Source: Zygaena filipendulae
Lineage: Eukaryota > Arthropoda > Insecta > Lepidoptera > Zygaenidae
Length of the DNA: 64,000 nt
NCBI GenBank assembly: GCA_907165275.2
Contig: OU015652.1
Coordinates: 8,695,001 to 8,759,000, forward strand
Reading direction: 5' to 3'
In this document: piece after piece, positions 31,799-43,700 of the stretch
Layout of the letters: every line of letters begins with the position of its first letter
How positions within the stretch are numbered: the stretch's first letter is position 1
The notes under the pieces: generated by a model
The model's database searches: none
What the model was told of the DNA's origin: nothing
What the model saw: only the letters and a program-made list of their open reading frames with translations
Program-made: the position numbers and the translations under genes

Positions 31799-33273
31799 CT
31801 ATAATGCATTATCACGATCATTTTCAGGTGGGGCCATAGTTAAATCGGTGACATCTTTTACTATCATATGGGCAATTTGCCATGCCATTTCTTCTTCAAC
31901 TTTCGATGGGTTAGTAGGCACAAAACGGCTTACCATTTTTTTCAGAACAGATTTCTGTTTTTTATCAGGATCAGGTTCAAATTTTGATTCAAATCTTCCT
32001 AGACTGTTGATTCGACCAAGTATTAAGCCATCATGCCTTTTTCTTTGCCACAAAGCATCAGCATTGTAAAGCTGATTAGAATCTATTGTCATGTCAGGTA
32101 CAGAATGATTCCGTTTTTTTTTGTTAAATATTGGATCACCCATTGCAAGTAGAGTGTTTTGTGTGCTTATGCTAAACTCACTGCTACAATCGGAATATGC
32201 CTTGTGGTTGGGAGACATGTGATTTACAGAGTGGAGCATTTCAGAAAGATATTTGTAGTAAACATCTGAATCCAGAAATGTTTTCATATAACATGATAAA
32301 GTTCTAAAAACAATTTGATAAGGAAAATCAAAACATGTTGGAAGTGGTCCTTCTTCTCTGCATATATCACTTTCAACTTTCAGTCTAATATCAGTAGGAA
32401 ATCCAATTGGACTGGAGGCTTGCAGTGAAAAGTACTTTTCATACAGAATTATAGCATCAGCTTGGGCTTGCTCAGGGTTTATAGTTTCATTACTAACAAA
32501 ACTGTCTTTGAAATGGATTATGGCCATTAAAAATTCCAACAAAACTCTGCTTGATTCTTGCTCTAGATATTCAGTAAAATAAAATAATATAGTTTCATTG
32601 TACAATATATCCTCCAGGTCAAGAGACTCATTGGTCAAAATATCAATTTGTGCCTTTATATAAAATTGACTATTTTGGAAATCATTAAAATATTTGTCAT
32701 TGATTTGATTGAATAATGTGTCTAAGACAGGCTGAAAACAATCTTCTTTAATCTTCCCTTCTGGTTGGCAAATGTTTGATATGATCAATTTTCTTACATC
32801 ATCAGGTAACTCTAATTGATGAGGTGCTTCTAGTGCTATATATTTTTTGAATAAATTTATGGCTGTTTCAGTTACATTAACACAATAATTTTCAGTCGGT
32901 TGGGTACATTCAGTCAAATTTCCACATGAGTTGGAGATATTTAGATCATATTTAAATTTCTTCTTACATTTAGATGCAAGCATACTGCTTGATATATAAT
33001 TTGTTTGTGACAAATCATTACTATCATTATTTTTGGTTGAATTATGTAAACTTTCAGCATTTACTACTTTAAAATTATTGTCCACATCACTTGAAGTATT
33101 TGATTTAATTACAGTTGTGAAATGTTCTAGCTCAAACCAGCATTTGATAAGTAAATGTTTGCCAATTGTTTCCATAAATTGTACCAAACAGTTAACTGCA
33201 ATTTTTTTCACAAGAATGTCATGTAAACCAAGAGATAACTTGGATTTTTTGCGATAAATATGTTTCTGGTGAT
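31799..33273 (-). CDS. AKAP10: AKAP10 homologue exon 3
   Basis: Acceptor reads 'actcttacag' in gene orientation. Two bases complete an Asp codon, then 490 codons and a stop, all without an intron. It holds both RGS-like domains and the PKA-binding helix. A possible AATAAA on this strand is at 31703-31698. Confidence 0.9.
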
Positions 33274-33563
33274 CTGTAAGAGTATGTTTAAAGTTAAGAT
33301 TGTTTGATCAGTATACTCATAAGTGAGAATAATTTTGTTAAATTACCTTCGTCGTTTATTTTCGATTGGTTATCTACGAGCGTTTTAAAATCAACATTGT
33401 TTACAGTGTTCAGTTCTGGCGGGCGCACAGGGCAACCGGATTTTCCTTTTGCTAAAAACATCATAATAGGTAGGTATATAAGAATTTCCACACAATATGG
33501 CATAAATATTGGCCGCTGTTTATTATTTAGGTAGGTACCTGCACTTTTCCAAAACTTGATCAT
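31799..33563 (-). CDS. AKAP10: AKAP10 / D-AKAP2 homologue, whole gene
   Basis: Dual-specificity A-kinase anchoring protein: it tethers PKA and, in mammals, binds Rab4/Rab11 through RGS-like domains. Three exons: 33563-33539, 33451-33347, 33273-31799. Phases agree and give 534 aa. The first RGS-like domain begins near residue 60 (HDILVKKIAVNCLVQFMETI), is split by a polar insert and resumes at about 170-245. The second covers about 250-370 (LEDILYNETILFYFTEYLE through AIILYEKYFSLQ, ICREEGPLPTCF and YYKYLSEMLHSV). The PKA-binding helix is at about 501-522 (KVEEEMAWQIAHMIVKDVTD), alternating hydrophobic residues as in the family. Human AKAP10 is 662 aa, so this form is shorter. The human C-terminal PDZ motif is not kept (ends DNAL). 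Retaining the 87-bp intron 1 leaves the frame open, so that junction rests on splice sites and the fit MIKFWKSAAKGKSG. Confidence 0.9.
33347..33451 (-). CDS. AKAP10: AKAP10 homologue exon 2
   Basis: 105 nt from 'gtttttag' to a donor read GAAG/gtaatt. Codes KGKSGCPVRPPELNTVNNVD and the following linker. Confidence 0.75.
33539..33563 (-). CDS. AKAP10: AKAP10 homologue exon 1, coding part
   Basis: 25 nt, ATG then seven codons (MIKFWKSA) and one base, donor G/gtacct. The alternative without this intron would insert TYLNNKQRPIFMPYCVEILI and more, which fits the family poorly. Confidence 0.65.
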
Positions 33564-33926
33564 TTTTGTTTCCTCTTAACGCTTTTTCCTTATTTAGATT
33601 AAAAATTATGATTTTTTCCATAAAGCTAAAGTAGTTATAACGCAATCACGATGCTTCTGCTACGTTTTTCAACAAATAACGTAAATTAATAACAAAATTA
33701 CAACAATAAAAATAAACAGTTTTTTCTTTATTTACCCCAAAGGGAAAGGCAAAGGAAGCTAAGTCCATACAGCCAATTCAGTGGAACTACAATGTGAAAA
33801 AGAAGAAAGAAGTTAAAAACGCAAATAGTTTTATTACTTACTTATTTAAAATAATAATAATCTTTTTAAATAAATTTTAAATAATTCTTTTTAATTTACT
33901 TATTCTAAATCACGATATTTGAATAT

Positions 33927-33934
33927 CGCAGAAG
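33927..33934. repeat. 8-bp target duplication of the hAT-like element, left
   Basis: CGCAGAAG, identical to 36994-37001. Confidence 0.85.
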
Positions 33935-34113
33935 CAGGGGCGGATCCAGGATTTGGTTGAGGGGGGGGCAGTTTGGTTGCACCATGAAATTTTTTGAATT
34001 AACAGGATAGACAAAAAAGTCCATTAATAAAATTTAAGTGCTTCATATTGAGAGCATCTGAATTGAGCTTATGTATGTATTATATTATCTATGTGTATGT
34101 TTCGCGATTTTTT

Positions 34114-35257
34114 AACCGACTTCCAAAAAGGAGGAGGTTACGCATTTGGCTGTATGTTTTTTTTTTTATATTACTCGAAGCTAAGGTTGGAACGAGGAGG
34201 CACACCTATAGCGATTTGGGTATATTTTATAGTAAATCGTTCATTTGCTTTCGGAAAGCAAAATTTGAAGAAGTGGAACTGATCATGAAGACCACAAGTG
34301 TTCATCGGAACTACTCAACAATAATACGTATTTCACGGGTTTCGATTGGACCGATTTAGAAAATTGATTTTGTTGTTTGAAAGGGTATACTCCCAAGTTG
34401 GTCCCATTGTCACCAAATCGAGAACCTGATGATGGAATCATGGAGAAATCAAGAGAACTCTTCAAAAATTACAGACACACCTATAGCGATTTTTGTATTT
34501 TTTATAGTAAATCGTTTATTTGCTTTTGGAAAGCAAAACTTGAAGAAGTGAAACTGATGATGAAGACCACAGACGGTCATCGGAACTACTCAATAAAAGG
34601 TATTTCACGAGTTCCGATTCGTTAACTTTAATATGGTTCCTAAATAATTTATGCTCGTCACAATGTATATGGTAAAGTGGAACTGATGATGACGTACCAG
34701 GAGAACTCCTCAACAATCAACGTCCCTGTCGTCCCGTTGGTAAAAGCAGTATTTTGTAAAAGGCGATGAGCAATTGACATTAGGCTATTGTAACTTAGAT
34801 AAATTACAAACGGACTCACTTGAAAGCAAGAAATAAACAAAATTTTAACAAAAAAATTAAAACCGACTTCCAACAATACAAAACTAAAAAGCTAAAAATA
34901 ACAAAATATCGATTTTATCCAACAGATAAAAATACACGTAAGTTTATTTTTGGTAGTTATTACCAGTAGTTATTATACCAGTACCAGTAGTTATTATTGG
35001 TTTATTCTACCACTTTACTACTATTATTATTTGAAGTCGGTGACAAGCCAAATATGGCGTAGGTACATGGGCTAAGTCCAGTCCCGCCACGAGTTCGTTG
35101 TGAGCTGAACAACCCAAGTGGGTAGACGTAAACGGGCTTGGCACCGAATTTAAATCAAAAAGTGGTAGCACAAACCAACAACAGTATTACATGTATTTTT
35201 GTCTGATGGATTAAGTCGGTATTTTGTTATTTTTAGCTTTTTAGTTTTATGTTTTTC
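34114..35257. mobile_element. AACCGACTTCC element, copy D
   Basis: 5' end intact, distal end degraded ('agttttatgtttttcata'). About 75 bp of the first part is missing relative to copy C, and the inner inverted repeat is altered by a 'accagtagttatt' repeat at about 34970-35000. Confidence 0.75.
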
Positions 35258-35297
35258 ATATTTAAAAAAAATGTGCTGTCGAAAACGATAGAGCTTA

Positions 35298-35477
35298 GGC
35301 GCTGTCTTCACGAGCGAGAGAATCGCGGCGATATTATCGTCGTGCCACGTATTTCTATCGAGAGAATCGCGGCGATAATGTCGTCGTGTGGAGACGGCTC
35401 CATAGAGAGGGTATAGAAATATTTACGTGGCACGACGATAATATCGCCGCGATTCTCTCGCTCGTGGAGACAGCGCC
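35298..35477. mobile_element. 180-bp inverted-repeat element with TTA duplication
   Basis: Starts GGCGCTGTCTTCACGAGCGA and ends with its near reverse complement; flanked by TTA at 35295-35297 and 35478-35480, as in PIF/Harbinger MITEs. Related sequence occurs in both arms of the 16602-19940 foldback (about 16890 and 19550). Confidence 0.75.
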
Positions 35478-35809
35478 TTAGGTAGGTATAGCGGTTTTTG
35501 AGTACGATTCTCTGTAAAATCAAAGTTTTTTTAGTATTTCATTATTTTAAACTTGTACTTTCATGCATAAAATAATCTACATGGAAGCTACAACAGATAA
35601 AAGTAAAAAATGAAAAATTTACGTTCCAGCGAATCTGACCTGAATCAACAACTTTAAATTAAAATTTTGTAGGTTTGTATCTATAAAGTGATAGGAAAAT
35701 AATGGGAAGTGTTAATTATGGTTAATAGCGATTTTTTTACTAAACTGAGGAAAAATACCATCAGAGGTGCACATGTGATGTGATAAAAACGTGTTTCGTG
35801 ATCAGAAGA

Positions 35810-36062
35810 ACAAAGAACTACCTAACTACCTGACGTAACTTCACGACCGACATAAAGCAATCTGAAACTTTCTTTGAAGTAAGTCGGTGATTTGGGATCC
35901 CTCAGCACTTTAAAGATGGTACAAAGAATATGTGTAGTGCGCCTGGCGAATATGTAAAGCACACACATTTTGCAGCCGCTCCAACTTATCGCGTTACTAT
36001 GTCTAGTTGTTGTATACGTATGCTGTAAATCTTTGTGTTGTGTCAAATAAAGTTTTTTCAAT
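35810..36062 (+). repeat. LINE-like 3' tail
   Basis: Ends 'gtgtcaaataaagttttttc' followed by repeated 'aatttc'. Such ends with AATAAA and a short repeat are usual in insect LINEs. No domain can be read. Confidence 0.45.
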
Positions 36063-37062
36063 TTCAATTTTCAATTTCAATTACTCTTCTGTCAGATTCA
36101 TACAGCACACATCGGCGTAAACAAAAAGGAGAAGGTTACTCCTTGGATTAGTAAAATGAGGAGAAAATTTGGGAAATAACGCAGAAAACTCAGAGAAGTG
36201 AATAATTTTCGTCCATATGACGAGATACGGAAAAATAGGTACTATTGAAACAAAAAGATGTTTTTGACCATAGAAGATTTTAAAATTTACAGTCAACAGA
36301 AGAAAAATTTGATAAATTTTGGAAATTTGCCCAAATTTTTTTCCAAATCCGAATTCATCGCGCACCGCACGTGATAAAAGTCGCCGACTATTTTTTGAGC
36401 ACAGAGGTACAATATGACCGGGAATAAAAATCGAAATTCTATTAATTCCATTTAGTTCGTCAGTTACATATAACATAATATAAATAAATAATATGGATAG
36501 ATTTGCTTTGAACGTGGATAAAAGTAGAAGAGTTAGGTACCAACTAGTTTTGGGAAGTGAAATCACAATAGCTTACTTCCAAGTCTCAAGGATGTTGGAT
36601 GAAGTTAAAGAAAAGGGATAGAGAAACTACATATATAAGGATAATTGTAAAAACATATATACAGCCAAACACAGAAACTTCTCCTTTTAAATGAGAAATA
36701 TACCATACGGCACGTAGTTTCAAAACAGAAAATTTGTTTTAACGAGAAAGAATTGACAGATTTTGTGTTTGTTTTACAATAATAGATACAAACTAATAAT
36801 TTATAGAGTTTTAAAAATGAATATTTGTTCGTTCATTCAGGTTCATTCGTATATTTCTATTCAAATTACGATGAAACTTTGGTGAAAAGCCACAACCTTG
36901 CGAAGATTTTTCTAAGGTCTAATTAAAGTAGGTACCTATTTAGGTCTTCAGGGGGGGCAATTGCCCCCAGTGCCCCCCCTGGATCCGGCCCTGCGCAGAA
37001 GGTTCTTGAACCAAATAATAAGGGTACTTGCATGAAATTTATAATAAGAAATTGTGTCAATA

Positions 37063-37601
37063 CAGTGAAACCTGGTTAAGTGAGACATCAAGGGACCTGC
37101 AATGTCGTTTCACTTATAGAGGTATTCCACTTACCCAGTGTCTCAGATATACAGGTATAAATAAATATCTGTCTCATTTACAGAGGGTTCCATTAATAGG
37201 GCACATTAAATTCGGCACAAACTTCTTCGCGTGTCTTCCCACTTTCATAAACGGATATTAACTTCAGTTTTTCACGTAACGATAACGATTGTAGCTTTCG
37301 TTTTGACATTTTTCAAATAAACATCTGTATGATAGTAAAGCGAAACTAAAACTGAAGGTAATTGAAGCTCAAAATTTACTTACGTACTTGGAATTACGTG
37401 TGGAATTTGTGGGTAGAATAAGAATGAGTAAACAAACAATGTTATCTATGATGATAAATCGAAAGAAAAAATCCCAGATATAGAGGTTTACCTCGTCGCA
37501 CTAACAGAGGTAATTCAGTGCCAAAGTGTTGGGACCTCAGCATGAGTTCCAGTTATGGAGGTTTCTCACTTATCCAGGTCCCACTTAACCAAGTTTCACT
37601 G
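37063..37601. mobile_element. Tigger/pogo-like non-autonomous element
   Basis: 539 bp. Ends read CAGTGAAACCTGGTTAAGTG and the near reverse complement, flanked by TA on both sides (37061-37062, 37602-37603). The uninterrupted paralogous site at 49335-49336 has a single TA, which fixes the borders. Contains a stub of transposase. Confidence 0.85.
37193..37309 (-). pseudogene. Tigger/pogo transposase N-terminal stub
   Basis: 38 codons from ATG at 37309 to TAA at 37195-37193. It reads MSKRKLQSLSLREKLKLISV followed by YESGKTREEVCAEFNVP, the opening helices of the CENP-B/pogo-type helix-turn-helix DNA-binding domain. The remaining DNA-binding region and the catalytic DDE part are missing. Confidence 0.78.
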
Positions 37602-37740
37602 TATTTCAAAAATAGAGCCTTAGAATAGCGTTATCGTGAAAGATTTACTAAAAAATTTTCAATAGTTTCCAAAATATTCAACTTTTAATTTTGTGAAACG
37701 GAATGTTACAACGAAACACCAATCACAGCCAAGCTTGACA

Positions 37741-38423
37741 CATGACGTCACTTTTTTTTTATGGCATCGCGTGGTTTGCGTACATTTTTATTTTTTTAGG
37801 AAACATTTACCTCTTTCAGTGTTTTATATGTGATTACTGGATGCATTCAGATATTATAATAAAACGAAGCGACACCATGTTTTTTCTTTATTTTGTGTAG
37901 TCTGGGTTGCCAGCTACCGAATCTAATAATCACCATCTGTTGCAGATGGCATCTGTGGTGATGCCATATGCGACATTCAGAGAAGGCAAAAGAAACTAAG
38001 TGCATACAGTCAACGCATATTTTCCATTCTCTGAAGTTTTTTACTTTAAAATGCATCGGTAAGATGCATTTCGATTCTTTACTGGAACTTTTGGAAGTAA
38101 ATCGACACAGTTCAACCTTAATTTCGCTTTTGGATATTGAAGTTATCTGTCTGTCAGTGTCACATGACCCTGTCAATACGACAGTGACATTTCTATCACA
38201 GAAGAAGAAGGCGTAATTTTGAACTAGTGACGTCATTCCGCGTTTCGACGGTAAGGTCTAAAGTAGGAACTTTGAAACGCTCTATTTAATTAATTTATTC
38301 ATATATTTTTTTCTTTTTCTTGCTTTGTTTAAGTACTTAGGTCATAATTATATCTTCAAAATAGATCGAAAAAAATAATTCATGTAAGTACCCTATTAGT
38401 GTCATTTAATAGTACATTGTTAT
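37741..38423. other. Intergenic, no gene seen
   Basis: AT-rich, with an opposed 'cttttcgaat'-type segment around 37860-38240 that gives open frames on both strands but no recognisable protein. Confidence 0.35.
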
Positions 38424-38530
38424 CCTAGGGGTGAAAGTAACTTATTTAGTCCCTCGATCTATTGGCGCCCTCGTTACGCTCGGGCGCCAAACCCCGTCTC
38501 GTGACTAAATAAGTTACTTTCACCCATAGG
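38424..38530. repeat. Short palindromic element
   Basis: CCTAGGGGTGAAAGTAACTT facing AAGTTACTTTCACCCATAGG, with an inner GGGCGCCAA palindrome. Same family as the insert in the LINE at 15065-15495, but only 107 bp. Confidence 0.75.
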
Positions 38531-38534
38531 AAAA

Positions 38535-38700
38535 ACAACCCAAGTGGGCAAACGTAAGCGGGCTTGGCACCGAATTCAAATCGAAAAATGGTAGCATAAA
38601 CCAATAATAGTATTACGTGTATTTTTGTCTGAATCTGGATTAAATCGGTATTGTTATTTTTAGCTTTTTAGCTTTGTGTTTTTGGAAGACGGTTTTTAAT
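38535..38700. repeat. AACCGACTTCC element, distal fragment
   Basis: 'cccaagtgggcaaacgtaag' through 'tttttggaagacggttttta', matching the last part of copies A, C and D. It directly follows the short palindrome. Confidence 0.65.
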
Positions 38701-39059
38701 ACACTGAGATGGTCCTCCTTACTTCTACCCTCCATAGTTGAAAGGGAGCAAATTAAGGTGGCGCCATAGTAGCATGTGGAAGAATTTTAAAAAGAGCGCT
38801 ACAAACTGTTAGAGTAGGATACTAAATTAAAAAAGGAATGAAGAGTTTCCGGTTTGTTACAGCGCATTTTTTATTAAATTTTTCCACTCAGAACACTTCA
38901 CTCTGTTTAAAACTGCTAAGTTCATATCATATCCACATCCTACACTAGCGCCATTTCGGTAAGTGTTCGAACTATAATTTGCTGTTTACCGCTGGCGTGA
39001 CCGCTGGACACTTTTTCAACTAATCCCCCATACGAGATGGTTTCAATTCATGGTTTCGG

Positions 39060-39770
39060 CGCCGCTCGCCGCGCTGTAAATTCAAATGAACTTACACCTA
39101 ATTGTAGTGATTTAGATGATTTAGAGATAATTTCTCTTTAAGTGCGAGCGCCCGCATGGCTATGCCAAAGGACGCAACAGACGTACAGGTGCCGCGCCGC
39201 GCGCCCATTTCAAATGAATGAAATTACACTTTATTGATTTGCTTCAAGTGCGGGCGACCGGGCGGCAATGTCAAAAGGCGCAATTACTTGCCTATGACAG
39301 ACGCACACACGTGAGCACGCTCTAAATAGTCCATGATCAACCCGAAACGAGCCATTTTACTATTTTTATCAAAGAAAAATGCGAATGTGATACAGAAAAA
39401 CCACCTCCTCAACTTGATATGTCTGTATCACGTCTGTATCTCATACTTGACGTTTAAGCCATACTGTTTTATGTCAAAAAGTGAAACATAATACCCATTT
39501 AAATCGATATCAAGTTGATATCATTTAAAAACGTTGATCATAATACGCAAAAGTTGATGCCTAGTTGATGTCATTTTGATATCGCATTTTTTGGAGACCA
39601 TATTACGAAATAGTCTGTAAAGTGAAATTGACATCAAAACAACATCACATTTTGCAAGCATAATTGGCCCACAGGTGCCGCGCCGCGCGCCCATTTCAAA
39701 TGAACTTACACTCTATTGACTTAGAGATCATTTTGCTTCAAGTGCGGGCGACCGGGCGGCAACGTGTCAA
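39060..39770. repeat. Three copies of a GC-rich segment
   Basis: ACAGGTGCCGCGCCGCGCGC followed by 'ccatttcaaatgaa' begins at 39185 and again at 39671. A diverged copy is at about 39060-39160. The stretch between the two close copies (39290-39660) has 'gttgatatc' and 'gttgatgtc' words. Confidence 0.6.
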
Positions 39771-40550
39771 ACGTACATACATACACTCTCTTTGGATTAG
39801 AGATTTTGCCACGTGCGTGTTGTATTAAATAAAATTGTCATTTGTGTAGTGTAATGCGGTATGACAAGCGCCGAAAACGTAATAAAAGTAAAAAAAAATA
39901 TTATTGTTGATGACTATTTTTTTTTTGCTTGCGCGTACATATTTGTCGTAAGTAACAAGTATAAAACTGTGCAATGGCCGAATGGCGTTAAGTTCAATGA
40001 AATATCCAAAAATTCAGCGCTCGACAGGCGCCCCTGGGCGCTCCGCGCGCTTGTGCACCGCACCCCTTGCACCCCCTGGTAAAGACGGCCCTGGTGGTGC
40101 CAGCTTTTATTTGCAAGTTTGTAATCTTCTAACTCTCTTACGTAACGTTTAATCTTGGTGAAAACCACATGAAAATCCGTTCACTAGTTTTTGAGTTTAT
40201 TGCGAACAGACAAGTAAGTACAGATGCGGCGGAGGGCTTTGTTTTATAATATGTAGTGATGATGACATATTTCTGCTGCTGACTGTACCCTTATAGTAAA
40301 CACCATGCTAACCGTTTAACGGTTTATGGGAGAATTTATGCGCGGTGTTACCTTACGTAACAAGAGGACGCGCTCGGTGACTTAAGGCTATCGACCTGCT
40401 AACTACTTGAAAGAACTGTTATATGGTCGGAAATAAGTTGATAGGCAAGTAGGTACACGACCGCAGCAGAGTCTCGGCCAGTAACGAGCCACAACCGTTG
40501 AGAATACACAGACTGGCGGTTTTATTCCGCACAAGTATTAACTCGACAAA

Positions 40551-40715
40551 ATGTACCGGAAACTTATTAATATTGTCTTCCTTTATTTGGTTTTAAATTT
40601 GGTGGATTCAACGAAAGTTTACGACCAAAGGCAAACGGGAGATTTAAACATACAAGTGGATCTGAAAGATATAAACATCATCGCCCTCATGAAAGGAAGT
40701 AAAGAAGATTATATG
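40551..40715 (+). CDS. ENF-like precursor exon 1
   Basis: 55 codons ending TATATG before gtatgt. The open frame continues into the intron for another 66 codons, but the exon 2 acceptor and matching phase argue for splicing. Confidence 0.8.
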
Positions 40716-43700
40716 GTATGTAGGGGTTGTCTTTTTACAAACACGAAAGTTATACCCATATTGTTAGTGCAAAAAGGGATACCCATCCTTACGGCTTACA
40801 TTATAAAACAAAATCCTACGCCGACCATCTGTCTGTTTGCGATAAACTCAAAAACTAGTGAATGGATTTTGATACGGTTTTCATCAATAGATGGAGTTAG
40901 GTATACCAGATGAAGGTTTATAGGTGTAGTTCCCGCGGGTGAAACAGCAGGGGACAGCTGGTTACCAACATACGAGCAGCCAATGGTGGAACAACCGGCC
41001 AATGGTGTGTTGTTTAGCGCGTATTTTTTATATTCTATACAAAAAGTAATGATATCCCACCAAAAACATAAATCTAAAAAAGGAGAGCCAAGTTCAATAG
41101 AAAAATTATGCTTGACTGTGAGCTTCGCCGCAAAAAGAATAGAGATCTAAATGAGTGCCAAGTTATTTAGAAATGTGAGATCTTAAAGTAGTTTAGATTT
41201 GACTTGGCCAGTTTTTATCAGAATTAAAAAATATATATAGTATATGTTTAATAACTTTATAAAATGACTGATGTAATGAAAACTGAACTGAACTGAAACT
41301 GATGTTATTGCGGCGAAGCCCACAGTCAAGCATAATTTTTGTATTGAACTTGGCTCTCCTTTTTTACATTTATGTTTTTGGTGGGATACGGTTTTCCAAA
41401 TTTATTACTTAAGCACCAGCGGTTTTTATTTTCGAAGTCATTGTGTGAGACCATCAGGGCTTCACTAACCTTAACCACAGATAATATAATACTACACTAT
41501 AGTCCTTAACTAAAAATAAAGTAGTCGTGAAATAAAAAAAAATTACATAAAACGTAAGCCCAAATCTGAAAGTGCGATAGTTTCTCAGTAAAGATCACCA
41601 CAAAAATGCTCGCTTCGCTCGCTGATAAAAACATTAATAGTTTATTGTTTACTATCTGTTCCTCGCAGTTTTACCGCGTTAACTTCGGAGTCCCTGTAGG
41701 AACCCTGTGAAAAAAGTAGGTACTTACCTACTCTATGTACAAAATAAATAATAGTTTATCCCTTAAAATACGATGAGGATGATTATCTATGATAATAGCC
41801 CAGTCTCATCCCAAAAAACTACAGTATAAAAACCCTTTTTAGTGCATACGTAGCAGCAGGCAGGTACTACCTACCTATTAAAAAACCTAGGTACCTATTA
41901 AAAAAATGTGCAAAAATTTCAAGCTTCTACCCAGATTTTTGGTCCACAAATTAACTATACTTACTTAATCTGGGGGCACGGTAGTGCCCCCGCCAAGACG
42001 AGCCAAGCGAAGCGGGAGCACTACCTATCTTTTCTCAATGCGCTTCGTCGTTTTTTTCAACCCTTGTAACTTGGGTCTGGATTATACCAGATAAACAAAA
42101 TTTTCGGGATATGTTGTCAATAGCAGACTTATTAAATATATAAAGTTTTAAATGCATAGCTCTCATACTTTAGATTTTATTGATATCTAAAAAACCCCGA
42201 TTTCGTCACTGACTCACTGATGATCATCAAAATTCTAAGGGTACTTCCTAATGTCCAAGTTACAAGGGTTGAAAAAAACGACGAAGCGCATTGAGAAAAG
42301 ATAGGTAGTGCTCCCGCTTCGCTTGGCTCGTCTTGGCGGGGGCACTACCGTGCCCCCAGATGACATAATTATAATATTTATATTGTTCTTTATTATTACA
42401 GGATTACGATTACGTATACGATTATTCAGACATGACAATAAAACCTCAAAAACATACAACAAAGAAACCAATTAATGCACAAACTACAGCTGTAGTGAGT
42501 GATACAGAAAAGACAACGGTAGTTAGTACACTGTCTGAAGAACTTACGACTATTCTAAACAACAACAATAGTACGCAAGCTGCAGTATCCGCGGAGAGCG
42601 TTGTAATTAGCGAAACATCGGTCGATTCCCCAACAACCCTAAGAACCGAGGCGATAACACAACAATCGGAACTTGACGTTAAGAATGTGTCCATGTCAAC
42701 GGCAGCACCTAAAGATCGGGAGTGCAGAAATGGGTTTGTTTTGAATCAGAATGGCGATTGTGCATTACAAATGCAAGATACGAACAATGCGTAAGTATCT
42801 AAATACGAAAAATAATTCTTTTTATACATAGTTATAACCACGGTAGGCGCGTACCCAGCCCTTAATTTGGGGGGGAGGGGGGGACTCGAGATATATTGTG
42901 TAGTATTAAGCCCGAGACGATAGGTACGCTATCATGTAGGATAGTGTACAGACTACGCTTGTAAGCTCTTTTAAAGGTAGACGTCTAGACGTCTATATAT
43001 GTATATTCGCATTGGACGCATCGCATCAAAGGATTATTTTCCAATGCGTCCACATTTCCGATCGTACGCATCGCATCAAACGGATCGTAGTATTCTTTGC
43101 AGGTATAGAAAGTCATTTAAGTGCGTCCACTGATCCGCATCGTACGGATCTCACGAACATACCCGTCGATCGGCGTCGTCGGTATTACCGATGCCGATGC
43201 CGGGAAACTTTTGCGATGCGTGCCGATGACGTCATACGAGCGCTTGCGGTGAAAATAATCCGTTTGATGCGATGCGTCCGATGCGTAGGTAATATCAGAT
43301 CTGGGCCGGCAGTCAACAACTTTTTGAAAACGTTATGGAATCGATCGTTAATTAGGGACCCAAAAATCATAACGATCAACAACATTACAATAACCAAAAT
43401 TACATTCAATGCAAGCCTCGACTAGAAACTTGCAATTCACGTAATGTTGGTTACTGTAATGGTGTTTGATATGATTTTTGGGTCCCTAGTTAACGATCGA
43501 TACGATAGCGTTGTCAAAACGTTGTCGAGACTGCCGGCCTAATTAGGTACTATTCGCACACGCAATTGCAAGATTCACGCGTGAATGCTTAAAAAATGTA
43601 TGAGGATTCGCACGTGAATTCGCGATTCCGTGCGTGAAAGTAATTCGAGTAATTCAAAAATCGACCCCCTGGGTCCTTATTCAGTTATCCACTATGACCA

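Larger units (their letters stand above)
33935..36993. mobile_element. hAT-like element, 3.06 kb, with nested insertions
   Basis: Ends read CAGGGGCGGATCCAGG and CCTGGATCCGGCCCTG and are flanked by a perfect 8-bp duplication, the hAT signature. Nested inside are an AACCGACTTCC element (34114-35257), a 180-bp element with TTA duplications (35298-35477) and a LINE-like 3' tail (about 35810-36062). No transposase frame is recognisable, so the element is non-autonomous. It lies about 370 bp upstream of the AKAP10 start codon. Confidence 0.8.
37019..37740. repeat. Dispersed repeat carrying a Tigger-like insertion
   Basis: 37019-37062 and 37602-37740 are the two halves of a repeat present uninterrupted at 49296-49461. 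Confidence 0.75.

Noticed and set aside
36081..36566. 161-codon minus-strand frame inside the hAT-like element as a transposase
   Set aside because: No hAT motifs, hydrophobic and low-complexity; probably chance in AT-rich DNA.
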